Positions 35,351-51,724 of a stretch of DNA of 64,000 bases are shown in pieces. The notes under the pieces were generated by a model. That model worked only from the letters and a program-made list of their open reading frames with translations. It was not told the origin of the DNA and made no database searches. The stretch's first letter is position 1, and the number at the start of each line of letters is the position of its first letter. The DNA comes from Asterochloris sp. CNOR1 (Eukaryota; Chlorophyta; Trebouxiophyceae; Trebouxiales; Trebouxiaceae): positions 124,001 to 188,000 of the forward strand of contig OZ017746.1 of assembly GCA_963969365.1 (NCBI GenBank), given 5' to 3'. The position numbers and the translations under genes are program-made.

Positions 35351-38300
35351 ATGAAGCGAGTGTTGTGCCATGGCAAAGCTGTTGCGGCAAGCATGCTCCG
35401 GCAGGAAGCTGCTTGTCTCCCTGTCCGCTTCCCACTGGTACCAGGCTGGCCCCTGAGCCGTAGTCTTAGTAGCCCGACAGTGCTCCCCATGCAGCATCAC
35501 GGCAGCCAGGTCAGCTCCCTTGGCGCATCAATGACCTGCCAACAGCGTCGGCCCTTTGCTGCTCAGGTGAGCCCTGCTACGCTTGCCCTGTCTGTGTACC
35601 GCATGCAATGCAACCCAGGCTGTAACTGTGGAGGCACAGCATTTGCTTCGGCAGCACTCAGACGTGCTTTCAAGCGTATCAGAGCACCCTGCGATGCCTC
35701 AAATGTCAACCGACGCCGGCTATGCTGCACACATGGAATGTCATGCCCACGTTGCTTCCCTGCACCATCGTCATTGCCGATTTTCGGGCACATTCAACAC
35801 TTGCGAGGCTGAGATGGGACTGGCAGCAGGAGTTGCACCTGCTGGGCCCGCTCAGCAGCTATCTCGCCTGTGTCTGCGCAGCCTGTGCTGCAAGTCAAGG
35901 AACCCATCAACACCACCACCATTCTGCGGCGTTTGCATGTTTTGCAGCCTGTCACTTCGAAGGGCAGTGCCGACCCACTGGCAATGCCTCACTGGCTGGC
36001 GGGGATACCAGCTTTGCGCTGGCTTCTTGTCTCCTCCTTACCCTCCCTTTGTGTGGCATGCCTGCAGGCACTTGTGATACAGCAGACAGTGCAGCCTCTG
36101 AAGGTGTCTAGCCTGTGCACTACAGGTCACAAGATGCATGCCATGGCTGCAGTCACTACTGTACAAGTCATCCCTGTACCCTTGGAGATGCCTGCCACAC
36201 TCAGTCATGCCCCTACTACAGCCCCTGCACCGGTGCCTGGCACCTCTGCTGCCAGTCTGGAGGCCACTGAGGAACCCCTGGCTGCCCCACACACACCACA
36301 TCTGAGCAGCTGCTCCTGACACTGGCGCGTGATGGCCCTGCCTGCAGCCAGCCACTGTGGAGGACACCGAGGAGCCTCTGGAGACCCCAGGGCGGCCCGC
36401 CAAGAGCAATGCTGCCGTGGAGCCCGCAGACGGCAGGCACCCCCAGGGAACGCAGGGGGACGGCGTCATCTCACCCCACGCAGGCATGGACCACCACTCG
36501 GCCATGGACGAGGCCGCCGCAGATGCAGGGTTCTCCCTGCTCATGCAGGTGGGCTGTGCCTGCTTTAGACAAGACTGAGTCACCCATCACCACCCCTGTT
36601 CCTGGTGGACAAACACTGGGGCAGGAGCACAAGGCTGCCTGCCCCTGCAATCCAAATGATGAAGTGCCCTTGCCCTGGGGCTGCCTATCTTTGCTACATG
36701 CCGCCCTGACAGCACCTGGTCATGGCTGAGGCCACTGCTGGTGCAGACGGGCTGCTCATGCAGGTGGGCTGTGCCTGCACCAGCTGGAGGGGCAACCTTA
36801 GTCTGTCGTCTTTCAACACGGTGTTCTAAGACAGGACAGCTGGCCATGTGAGGCAGGTGTGCACTAAGGCTGCGACTGTGTGCTGAAGCAGCCCGCTCTT
36901 GCAGGCAGGCGACTCCTGCATCAGCTTGGCTGGTCCCCCCCTACCACCACGGTCCTGCTGGGATGAGCAGTAGTCCAGTGACATAGGGGGAACTTTGACA
37001 TGCAACAATGAGGTCTGTTGGTGCCATCACTCACCAGATAGACTCCAAGCTCTCGTTTGGCATACTCATCATGGACTACCCCATATGGAGCAACAGGTTG
37101 CTTTTCCCGGCTGGCGCTGCGCCATTGTACCCGCGAGCATCAAGCCCCAGTCAGATCTGCAGTGCATGTACATGTCAGCTGCCCAGCTCAAGGCATCCCT
37201 AGTGGCTACTGGAGCCATTGCTGTCTGCACATGTTCTGACATAACCCCCTGCTGAGCAGCATTGTGGTCTGCATCAGGCCCTAGGCTGCACCTCTGAGCT
37301 GGATGTGATGAGCAGGCACAGACTTGTGGTGCTTGCTCAAGTAGGCTGCAGCACTAATGCTGAGACTTTTGCACCAGCTCATGCCTGCTGTCCCACACCT
37401 GCGACAACTGCCAACACCTGTGCTGCCTGCAGCCAGTCTACAGCAAGGAGTACGTAGAAAGTATAGTCCCTCGCCATAAACCGCCCAAAACAGTGAGTCA
37501 TGCTGCTGTGCCCTTCCACCCCTTGGTCTGCATTCCGGCTTGCTCTCTTTGCTGCATTGCCTGGCCCTCTGGGCTGCATTTGCTGCCTTTGCTGCCTTCA
37601 CAGCTGGCTGCTTTCCTGCAGCAGCGTGACGCGTGGCAGGTGTTGCGCTGCTCGCCGGCTGGATGATCCCTTCGACCACTGCACTGGTGCGTCCCCATGT
37701 TCTGCAGGGCTATGAGAAGATGGGCTACTACTCAGTGCAGCTGATGCGCCGAAGTTTTGACCTGCTGACTGGTTACCGCCCCGACAGAAGCATGAGCGAA
37801 GAGAAGTGGCTGCAGCGCATCCTCTTCCTAGAGACTGTGGCAGGTGAGCCATGCTTCCTGCAGTCTGCTGGACCTCAATGCCAGCACATCACCTTCAAGC
37901 GGGTGCTTTGCCTGGACAACATGACAGGCATGTCCATCAGTGGCTGCAATAAGCATGCAAGCAGCAGCTGCGGTGTGCCTGCTGGCCTGCACCCCGTAGC
38001 CTCTGTTGTAAATGAGACTGTGGCACTCAGGCCGCCTTCCTACAGCCAAGCAGCTGTAGGTGGCAGGGTTGCTGGTGGCGTGCTGACCAGTACCGGCATC
38101 CTGCATCCTCAGTGCAAGACTGTGACCTGGATCTCTGGCTGTGTCAAGCCCATACACAGCGAGTGCCAGCTGTCGATCAGCCATTGGCAAGATGCCCTGT
38201 ATCCTTTTGTTTCAGACTGTGGCAGGCGTTCACTGCCTCTGTGCAGCCCATCTGTGCTGTTTGCAGTTGCATGGTTGTTCATCTACACATAGCACAGGAC

Positions 38301-41157
38301 CTCGCAAATGGTTTGGCGCACACTGCAAAATCCGGCCCACACGCCAACTCTGCAGGCAGCCAAATCAGCAGTGCACCCAGATCTGAGGTCCTCCAGATCA
38401 GGACAGCTTGACTGTGCAGCATGCCCTGCCAATTGCAGTTGGAGCGCACGTGCTGTGACCTTTAAAGGTTCTGGTCGCTAAGCTACCATGCATTGTGCTG
38501 CAGTGGCCTGGCGACAGATGTGCTCAGGCGCTCAGCTGCCGGTGCAGGTGTCCCTGGCATGGTGGCTGCAATGCTGAGGCACCTTCACTCCTTGCGCAAG
38601 ATGAGGTGAGGAGCCTGAACACCCTCATCGTCTGCACTCGCTCTGCCACACCATGGCATGCTGCCCTTGAGCAGTACAACAGTTGTTTTGAGGTTTTGTG
38701 CTGGCCTGTGAGCTTGGTCGACCTGCAAAGCTTGCCTGTGCACTGCAAGGCGGCCACACTCTACTTGTTGATGTGGTGCACCCTGCAGACATGGCATCCA
38801 ACTTGCACTTCGAGCAGAAGTCCAAGCTCTTGTGCTTGCTGCGCAGGCGGGACCACGGCTGGGTGCACACCTTGCTGGAGGAGGCAGAGAACGAGCGCAT
38901 GCATCTGCTGACCTTCCTGGCGCTGAAGCAGCCGGGGCCTGTCTTCAGGGGCCTGGTCTTGCTGGGCCAGGTGGGCACCTGAGGGCTGAGGCAGGGGCCT
39001 CTGGGTTTCGGCCCACGTCCATTACAGGGGCTCATTTCACTTGCTCCGTTCAACAGCTGAGTGGGGGCAGGACCTTGAGCTTGATCTTCCGAAACTTGAT
39101 AGCTGGGCGGGGTGCAGGTGTCTGCTAACAGGCATGCATGCTGTTGCGGGGCACAAGGGGTGCATGAGCACAGTCATGGTCAACAATCAGCTGGCTGTGC
39201 CAGGCAGACCTGGGTTCCCTGCTGGCATTCACTGAGGCTGTGGCTTCTTGGGCTGCAGGGCATTTTTGTAAACATGTACCTACTGGTGAGCCTCATTGGC
39301 TGTGATGTTATTGGGCTCTAGATATCCTCCTTGAGTTGAAACATTTGTAAGCACATACCTTTTGGTGAGCCTGCACATCTGCCCTGCCCTGTCCTTGCCC
39401 CACGCCATCCCGTGCCGAATCAAGTCTGCAGGCTGCTTGCAGTACTCGGCTGAGCTGGTTGGCTGTGGTGTTGGGTTGTGATGGTCCCCTTTGATGCTGC
39501 CCCCCCCGACCCCCCCCCCCCCCCCCCCCCCCCAACTTTCCCCATAGTCATCTGCGCCATCTGGTGCGGAGGCAGCGCCTGGCAGCTCACCACTGCATAC
39601 CAGCCTCCATCTCATCAGCCGCAAGAGCCAGCCCTGCCCGTCTGCACTGCTGGCGTTGGCTTGCAGCGATCCCCGCGAGACTGCTGTGCCCCTGTGCAGG
39701 CCTATCTGATCAGCCCCAAGAGCTGCCACGCTTTTGTGGGGTACCTGGAGGAAGAGGCTGTGAAGACATACACACATGCCATACATGATGTGGAGAACCT
39801 GCCCACCTGGGCACATACACAGGTGAGGATTTGAGGCTGTCAACACCCCCAGGCATGCCATACAAGTTGTGGATGAGCACACAGGCCCATCTTCAGGCAA
39901 AGGGGTCCACTGAATTTGGGCTGCCCATACTTCTAGCTCCAGTTCCTGGCAGGGCTGCATGCAAGGGCATTGCCAGGCGGCCGGTTCCCTGACGTCCTTG
40001 GCGTGATGCATGAGCTGCTGCCCACCTAGGCAGGGATGTAGGCAGGACATCGCATGCTGGCACCCCTTGCTGGCAGAAAACCTAACCCTAACCCTAGGTG
40101 GGTGTCTGATCTGCATGCAGTGCTCCTGCACCCACCCTGGGGTGGGGTGGCACAGTGTTGTCTGCTGGGAGCTGCAGCGCAGCTCTACCTGTCTTGGTCA
40201 AGGGAACCTGGCACACTGCTGCCTGCGCGTACATGCAGCAGGGCACACAGCGTGCAGCATGCATTGCGCTGAGCACGCCAGGACTGCCGACTCTGTCGTC
40301 ACCACACCTTGACCTTCAGCTTGTGCCCTGGTGTGCTCTGGCCACTCCATGGTCTGCGGCACAGGCCTGAGCAGCCAGAGCCCGGGTGGCGGCTGGGTGC
40401 AGCTCAGGAGCTGGCAGCAGTGCCTGTCCCAGGCAAAGCAAAGCAGCCTCAGCCTGAATGGTCGAGCAATTGAGTAGTTGCGGTAGTTGAGGAGGACAGG
40501 CGTTCCTGTGGCACTGCCCGCAAGATGTCAGCATCGCATGCCATGTTCTCTCTGAGAGGGGCCTGCCCAAACTGCAGGGAAGCTCATGGTGCTGCTGGAC
40601 AGCTGCAGATGACACGGGGATATTGACTGCTTTGAGCTGGTGCTGTCTGCACTGCAGGGCTTTGCTCGGGCCCTGCTGTGCTTTGCAGGCCCCTGACGCT
40701 GACAGAAACTTGCTGCTGGGTGCCTTGAACAGCTGCTACCTTCACACAACTTCATTCAAAAGGAATGCTGGCCAACGAGAGCTGAAAGGACAGCTCAGAG
40801 AGGCTGCTGACGCCCCCTGGCCTGCCTGCCAACCCAGGCTGAGCAGGCCCTCTCAACCTCTGTCACATCAGGCTGCACGCTGCCCTGCAGGCTCCTGACA
40901 TTGCCAAGATGTACTGGAGACTGGGCGAGGATGCCGGCATGAGGGAGCTGCTGCTGGCGGTGCGCGCCGACGAGGCCTGCCACAGCCACGTCAATCACGT
41001 CTTCTCTGGACTGGACGACTGCGACCGAAACCCCTTTGCCCGCGGGCGCAATCAGGCAGGCTGTTTCTTTGCACTTGGGAACTCAACAGATCCTGCATGC
41101 TGTCAGAGGTGCTGTCAAAGCCATGCTTTTGTTGAATATGCAGGCCAGGCAGCCTGA
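35351..41157 (+). CDS. AOX: Mitochondrial alternative oxidase
   Basis: Di-iron ubiquinol oxidase of the inner mitochondrial membrane that bypasses complexes III and IV. Nine exons close in phase to 403 residues: 35351-35566, 36348-36548, 37433-37492, 37708-37843, 38548-38605, 38847-38970, 39259-39285, 39700-39822, 40891-41157. Exon 1 is a presequence ([22 protein letters not shown]). Exon 2 is an acidic spacer. Then come [38 protein letters not shown] and the ligand motifs [38 protein letters not shown] and [12 protein letters not shown]. All six expected iron ligands (four Glu, two His) are therefore present. One exon is only 27 bp (GIFVNMYLL). The last exon reads 30 residues past the family's usual end region to a TGA. 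No typical dimer-disulfide region of plant AOX was identified, as is normal for algae and fungi. Confidence 0.95.
36257..36785 (+). repeat. Copies of both borders of AOX exon 2 in the flanking introns
   Basis: The exon-2 start GTGGAGGACACCGAGGAGCC (about 36357) has a diverged copy at about 36259 (GAGGCCACTGAGGAACCCCT). The exon-2 end, GAGGCCGCCGCAGATGCAGG then CTGCTCATGCAG|GTGGGC (36510-36560), has a copy 218 bp downstream (36728-36780) in which CTGCTCATGCAG|GTGGGC is intact. A usable second donor therefore exists in the intron. Confidence 0.75.
39510..39533 (+). repeat. Poly(C) run, 24 bases
   Basis: Uninterrupted C run preceded by CCCCCCCGA, inside AOX intron 7, 167 bp before the next exon. 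Long enough for slippage, so its length in the assembly may be wrong. It produces spurious Pro- or Gly-rich open frames. Confidence 0.9.
40081..40096 (+). repeat. Short interstitial telomere-like motif
   Basis: CCTAACCCTAACCCTA, i.e. about 2.7 units of CCCTAA, in AOX intron 8. Many green algae use CCCTAAA instead. Too short to claim a telomeric origin. Confidence 0.5.
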
Positions 41158-42282
41158 GGACACAGACAGCTGCAACATCAAGTGATAGATTGCCCCAGAG
41201 AGAGGAGTGTGCTGCATCTGCCAGATTTATGAGAGTGGAGAGGTCAAGAGTCCTTCCCAGAGCATGAGAACACTCCCTGCTTCATTCAGGCAGCTGAAGC
41301 AATCTGCTAGCTGCATCCTGCAGCATCACTTAGGTCTATTTTTGTTTCAGATGCCAGCCTTATCAGTGAGCAGATGTATGAAGAGCACTGCTGCATTCAC
41401 AACTGAGAGCTGGGTGCTGCACCTGAGCGCAGCATTGACATACCATTTTAAGATGCATTGATGCACAATGTGGTGCAGCACAGACGTTTCAGTTAAACAC
41501 TTGAATTTGCTGGATGCTGGTCTGAGATTTGTCAGTATGTCAATGCCATTCTTCAAGAGGTACTGGGCCATCAATGGTGGAGCACTCTTTATGAGACATG
41601 CACATGGCACTGAGATCCCTAACAAGTATAATCTGGTACCTGTCAAACACCTGGATGTTGTTGAACGTTGAGGCCTCATTAAGAGGTGTGCTGGCTTCAA
41701 CACACAGCTTCAGCAGGAGTGCAGGACATAGCAATATTTCGCCCAGGGATGAAGCACTTTGCTTCAATTTGCTGTGCGAGAGTGGTGGCATCAGGACTGT
41801 CAGCGGCATGCAGCCTTTGTGGAGCAGCTGTGCCTTGGATGCAGACAACCATCAGCCAGCAGTCTGGCCTCGTCCAGCCCTGGGCGGCTGGCAGCTGGGG
41901 CCCTGCTAAAGTGCTTTGCTGCAGTGCCAAGTTTGTCACGAAGATCTCATCCGGCAGGCCTAAGGTCTGCTAGGCGGGAAGAGACAGGAGGTCATCAAAG
42001 CAGGCTGGGGATGGCACGTCACAACCAGCCTGCCCATGCTGACCTCCAGGGGCGGCTAGCTGTAGCACGGCTGCTGCCACATGTTGCACTCTGGGCCATG
42101 GGGAGTGACCAGCCGCCTGATGTGCTCTGGCCAGCTGCTGCATCATGCCTCTGTTAGTTATAGCTTGTCAGCCCTTTACTTACTTGACAGCAGCCCTCTC
42201 CATTGCAAGACTAAAAGTGTAAAGCCAGCCTACCTGATGCAGGCTCACTGCGCTGCCGGCGCCCTTCTGAGAAGCTAGGAAG
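41158..42282. other. Intergenic between AOX and TRM112
   Basis: Low-complexity sequence with no supported exon on either strand. It should include the AOX 3' end and the TRM112 promoter. Confidence 0.4.
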
Positions 42283-42654
42283 ATGAAGCTCCTCACACAT
42301 AACATGCTGGCCTGCAATATCAAGGGCGTAAAGAATGGGTACCCCTTCAAGATCGAGCCCATCAAGGTGGAGAATACCCAGGCAGACTTTGACCCAGACT
42401 TTCTGTGCAACATGTGGAGCAGAATACAGTATCCAGTGCTGCGGGCGGCAGCCGTCCAGATGGGTTTCACAGACCTGCCAGAGGAGGCCACAGAGGCCAT
42501 GCTGCAAGATGACGAGGACTTCCAAAAAGCATTCCACCATGCACTGCTGGAGATCAAGCTTGAGGAGGGCGCCCTCATATGCCCCGAGACAGGCAGAAGG
42601 TTCCCTGTCAGCAAGGGCATACCCAATCTGCTCCTGCGCGAGGATGAATGCTAG
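42283..42654 (+). CDS. TRM112: Multifunctional methyltransferase subunit TRM112
   Basis: Single-exon gene, 123 residues, matching the usual 120-135. TRM112 activates and stabilises several methyltransferases acting on tRNA, rRNA and release factor eRF1. Seen: the hallmark start MKLLTHNMLACNIKG, a central variable helix region, LLEIKLEEGALICPETGR, and the highly conserved RFPVSKGIPNLLL close to the end. Only one Cys remains in the zinc-knuckle region, as in animal proteins that no longer bind zinc. Convergent with threonine synthase, with 223 bp between stops. Its lack of introns is unusual in this window. Confidence 0.95.
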   Translation: MKLLTHNMLACNIKGVKNGYPFKIEPIKVENTQADFDPDFLCNMWSRIQYPVLRAAAVQMGFTDLPEEATEAMLQDDEDFQKAFHHALLEIKLEEGALICPETGRRFPVSKGIPNLLLREDEC

Positions 42655-42877
42655 CCCCTGCCACACTCCAGACAGCACCTCACTGACAGTAAGCCTCCCA
42701 ACAATTCATTGAGACAACAGGGCCCTCCTGGTGAATGTATGCAGTGTTGACAGACTAATGGTAGACTGCTTTTATGGAGCAAATCAACACAAAATTGACT
42801 GACCAGCAGCGTTCAGGAGCAGGACAGATGGCAATGAAGTCTCAACAAACCAGGCATCACAATCAAGAGTCAAAGTT

Positions 42878-47959
<5,082 letters not shown>

Positions 47960-48112
47960 CGCTGCAGATCCGGTTGCAGGACCCGTTTGGGATTGCTGAG
48001 CTAGCAGCTTATTCTCCAGGTCTTGCCACCGCTTGTGAGACCTGGCCACAGCTGGCATGAGCGTTTGGCCATCTGCCATCCTGGCGCAGTGCTGAGACCG
48101 CCCACGTTTAGC
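47960..48112. promoter_or_regulatory. 153-bp divergent promoter region, threonine synthase / homoserine kinase
   Basis: The two start codons (47959 minus, 48113 plus) face each other across 153 bp. With so little room, both core promoters and any shared regulatory site must lie here or in the 5' leaders. No TATA box and no obvious Gcn4-like palindrome were seen. Confidence 0.6.
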
Positions 48113-51100
48113 ATGCACAGTACTGGGAGGCAGGCCCGCCTGCAGGATCTCACTGCATGCCATCACCAGCGTAACCCATTGAGGCGGCAGCCTCGTTGGC
48201 AGGCTCATGTCAGGACCAGACATGCAGGGCCCACACGGGCCCAGCAGCAAAGCCACCAGCAGGTCACCGCCTTTGCCCCTGCCACCATTGCAAACCTGGG
48301 ACCAGGCTTCGACTGGCTAGGCTGCGCCATCAAGGTGTGTGGCTGCAGTGCTCTGCATACACAGAGCAGCAGACATCCTTTTGAATTGCAAAAGCCGCAT
48401 CGCCCCCAATGCATGCATCCTCAACGCATGCAGGGCATGGGCGACCGGGTGACAGCCAAACTTGTGCCAGGCACACCTGGCACCCTCTCCATCGAGCACA
48501 TCACTGGCGATGGTGGCCGCCTCTCCCTGGAGCCAGCCAAGAACTGCATTGGCATTGCTGCCCAGGCCACGCTGGACATGTACAAGGCGGCAGGGCACTC
48601 TGTGGACGTAGCCATATCTCTGTCCCTGGCCAAGGTGTGCAGAGGCGTGTGGTCCACCCGCCCTGCAGCCCTTTCTGCACTGCTGCATGCAGCCTGGCTG
48701 CTACCTTGTGGATCACGATGGAGGTGCTGCGCGGAGCAAAGGCTCAGTGACAGACCTTCTGGGGCGAGCACTGCTGCTGTGCCAGCAGGCATGGCAGTGC
48801 GGGAGCCTGTGTCACAATGTAGCGGCCCCGCAGCTGCAGCTCTCCAATGGGCACCCTATAGGGGCCAAGAGGGCAGGCGCTCTGCTGCACCCTCTCACCC
48901 TCTGGCTGATGCTGGCCTCCTGCAGCATGTACTTGCACATGGCTAGCAGGCCTCTGTTTCAGCCACCAAGCAGGGTAATGCTCGAGGAAGCCCTTTTCTG
49001 GCCGTTTGTGGGTGCTTGCTGCTGTCATCTGCCTGCCCTTCTGCTGGACCTGCCCGGCAGGCAGGCAGTCAGTCAGTCCCAACCTTTCGAGTGCAGGGAA
49101 TTCATTGGGGCAGAAGCTTCACACACACCGTGCTGCACCCTGCACCCTTCTGCATGTGCCTGCCTCTCTGCCAGATGTGAGCAGCAAGCACCCAAGGCCA
49201 GTCTTTCTGTGTCTAGAGGGTCCCCACTGGGCAGTGGCATGGGCAGCAGTGCCGCCAGTGGTTTGCTTCTGCTGCCAGCTGCTCCACCTGCTGCCTCAAG
49301 GGGGCCAACAGACAGCCCCAGTGACTCCAGCAATGTGGGGTCAGCTGCTGGCGGCAGCTCAGGAGGTCCATGTGGCCCTGGGCGGCTGCCCAGATTGCTC
49401 TGCCAGTGAGCGTGCTGACTGTGCAGTTGGGCACATCTGTCTGCGGGCAGCATATGTAAGGCATCACTCCCCAAAAGGCTGATATAACTGCAGGTCCTCC
49501 CGAAGGAATCCGGCATGGGCAGCAGCACCACCAGCGCTGCAGCAGCTTGCCGGCCAACGGCACAAGCAGCTTGTAGGCACCATATTGAAGGCATCCCTCC
49601 CCAACAGGCTCTTTTTGACTGCAGGGCCTCCCATTGGGAAGCGGCATGGGCAGCAGTGCCGCCAGCGCTGCAGCAGCCTGTTGGGCAGTGAACACCCTGC
49701 TGGGAACACGCCTGACCAAGCAACAATGCGTGCTGGCCGGCCTCAAATCAGAGGAGGCTGTCAGCGGGTACCATGCAGACAACATCGGCCCCGCATTGCT
49801 GGGCGGATTCACACTCATCAGGTAGGGACACGCTCTCAGACTTGCGACCGCAGCCTATGTTGCAGCTCGTCTTTGACATCATCATGCTGCCGGTAAAAAA
49901 AAGGGTCCACACTTATCAGGTGGGGCTGTGGTATGACACCTGCAACTGCGGCCTTTGGCATGTAGCTTGTCTTTCTCTGTCAGCCAGTCAAAGCTTACTT
50001 CAGCCTCATCAGGTGGGGACGCTCTTACACCTGCAACTGCACCCTGTGCTCGTCTTTGTAGTTAATATGCTGTCAACGCATCAAGTCAGCTTCCGACTCA
50101 TCAGGTGGGGGGTGCTGTAACACCTGCACCTGCAGGTTGTGCCTCAGCTTGTCTCTCCCCGACTGTAGCTGTCAGGCAGAAACTCTGGTGCCCTCTTTGC
50201 CTGTGTCGCCGTCGTATTGGTCAATGTTGGCTCCTGCAGGCCAAGCTTGCTTGCATGACATCTGAATGCTTTTGTAAGGTTTGAGGATGCCTTCAAGTTC
50301 GCCATTGCAGCATCTAGGCCTGCAGCGCTCGGGTGCAAATGCCTTATTGAGGACCACCTCATGCTCTGCTGTGTTGCACAGCTCAGGTGCACCACCAGCA
50401 GTAACAGCTGCATGCCTGCGGCCAGCAGCAGCACCCTGACGCCGAGGGCTGTGAGGCATTCTGAAGCTGGCTGCAGGATTCTGAAGCCCTGTGGAGAGGA
50501 CCTACAGAAGCAGGGACCGGTGCCTGACATCGGGGCTGCAACCTTCTGCAGGCTGGCTGCAGGAGTCTGAAGCCCTTGGACATCATAGAGATGACCTATC
50601 CCCAGCCTCTGCACCTGGTGCTGGTAAACCCAGTGTATGAGTGCCCGACGGCCGAGATGAGGGCGGTGCTGCCCGAAACTGTGCCCATGCAGGCGGCCAT
50701 CCACAACAGCATGATGAGCGGAGCACTGGTGAGGCTTGCATGTGCCTTTGAGGGGCATTCTTGCATTGAAGTTGTGTGAAAAACAATAGTTGCTATCCAC
50801 CCCAACTTTGGCAACAACCATGTTGCACAGCATTTGCATGTCTTGACGTATGCATTACTTCATGGTGTGATCAGCAAAAACTGTGGCTGGGTGGCATGAA
50901 TAAGCTCGTCAGGGAATTTCAGCAGCTTGGCTTTGGTTGAACAGCAGGGCGGGCAGGCCTGAAGGCAGCACCTTCTTTCTTGCTGCTGTGAGGAGCATGC
51001 ACTTGCAGCTCAGCTTACAGGTGCAGCTGAGTCGCATCAGGCGCTTGATCTCAGCAGCTGTTCTGCTGCACTGCAGACGACCGCCATCCTGCAGGGGAAC

Positions 51101-51724
51101 GCAAAGCGGCTGGGGGAGTGCATCGACTCGGACGTGATTGTGGAGCCAGTGAGGGCAGCCTTCATCCCCGGCTTTGCAGCTGTCAAGGCTGCTGCTAAGA
51201 AAGCAGGTGGGTTCCCACAAGACGTATGGTGGTGGCCCAAACATCGGCTTGGTCATGTGTCTTCCAAGCCCACCTAGGGAGCAGACTTGAGCGAAACAGG
51301 GCTCCTGCTCTCAGTTTCAATTCTTACGCCGCCTCGTGTTCCAGTACTGAACATCTGGGGCTGATTAATTGGTTAAGCATCCTCAGTGACAGCATACCAA
51401 GGAGCAGGTGCAGTCAGCGGTTGGCAGCAGCTGGCAGGAAACACTGCCAGCGGCTGCCTTGCCCACTGCCTATCTCCTGTCAGCAGTCTGACACTTGTGC
51501 GACAACATGAGCTCATGTTCTGGGTTTTGCTGCCTGCAGGCGCGTATGGCTGCACCATCAGTGGGGCAGGGCCGACATGTGTTGCAGTGGTGGGGTGCTC
51601 CGAGGAGGGTCAGCAAGTGGCCCAAGCCATGCAAGATGCGTTTATCCATTCGGGGAAGCTGCAAGTTAACTCAGTCCACGTAACAGAGCTTGACCGTCTG
51701 GGCACAACGCTGGTGGATGGTTAA
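48113..51724 (+). CDS. Homoserine kinase (GHMP kinase), plastid type
   Basis: Phosphorylates homoserine to O-phosphohomoserine, the substrate of threonine synthase next door. Six exons close in phase to 366 residues, matching plant enzymes (about 370): 48113-48334, 48434-48634, 49625-49821, 50563-50728, 51077-51206, 51540-51724. It starts with a 50-residue Arg/Gln/His-rich, acid-poor transit-like leader. GHMP motif 1 is VTAFAPATIANLGPGFDWLG. Then come GDRVTAKLVPG and NCIGIAAQATLDMY. Motif 2, the ATP loop, is GLPLGSGMGSSAASAAAA. Further blocks are GYHADNIGPALLGGFTLIR, IIEMTYPQPLHLVLVNP and HNSMMSGAL. Motif 3 is GAYGCTISGAGPTCVAV. Complete and apparently functional. Confidence 0.95.
49209..49640 (+). 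repeat. Two degenerate copies of the homoserine kinase ATP-loop exon start
   Basis: The true exon 3 (from 49625) opens CTGCAG|GGCCTCCCATTGGG and GGCATGGGCAGCAGTGCCGC. An upstream copy 131 bp earlier (about 49470-49560) has CTGCAG|GTCCTCCCGAAGGA and GGCATGGGCAGCAGCACCAC, together with the preceding intron (CATC(A/C)CTCCCCAA(A/C)AGGCT). A second copy, about 407 bp before the true one, has GGGTCCCCACTGGGCAGTGG and CATGGGCAGCAGTGCCGCCA (from about 49218). The upstream copies are frame-broken or reach stops. Confidence 0.85.
49809..50112 (+). repeat. Donor-side exon-border copies after homoserine kinase exon 3
   Basis: The exon end ACTCATCAG|GTAGGGACACGCTC (49813-49835) recurs as ACTTATCAG|GTGGGG (about 49911), CCTCATCAG|GTGGGGACGCTC (about 50003) and GACTCATCAG|GTGGGG (about 50095). 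Each copy is followed by ACACCTGCA(A/C)CTGC-like intron sequence. Period about 92 bp; three extra intact GT donors. Confidence 0.85.
50455..50580 (+). repeat. Acceptor-side exon-border copy before homoserine kinase exon 4
   Basis: The true acceptor GGCTGGCTGCAG|GAGTCTGAAGCCC (50551-50575) is preceded 89 bp upstream by AGCTGGCTGCAG|GATTCTGAAGCCC. The copied exon piece soon diverges. Confidence 0.8.

Noticed and set aside
39280-40131. 283-residue minus-strand open frame with a Gly-rich run
   Set aside because: The Gly run is only the poly(C) tract read backwards, and the frame covers a well-supported AOX exon (39700-39822) in antisense.
48687-49409. Long open frames on both strands (240 and 217 residues) in homoserine kinase intron 2
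   Set aside because: They arise from duplicated exon-border sequence; kinase phase and motifs skip this whole interval.
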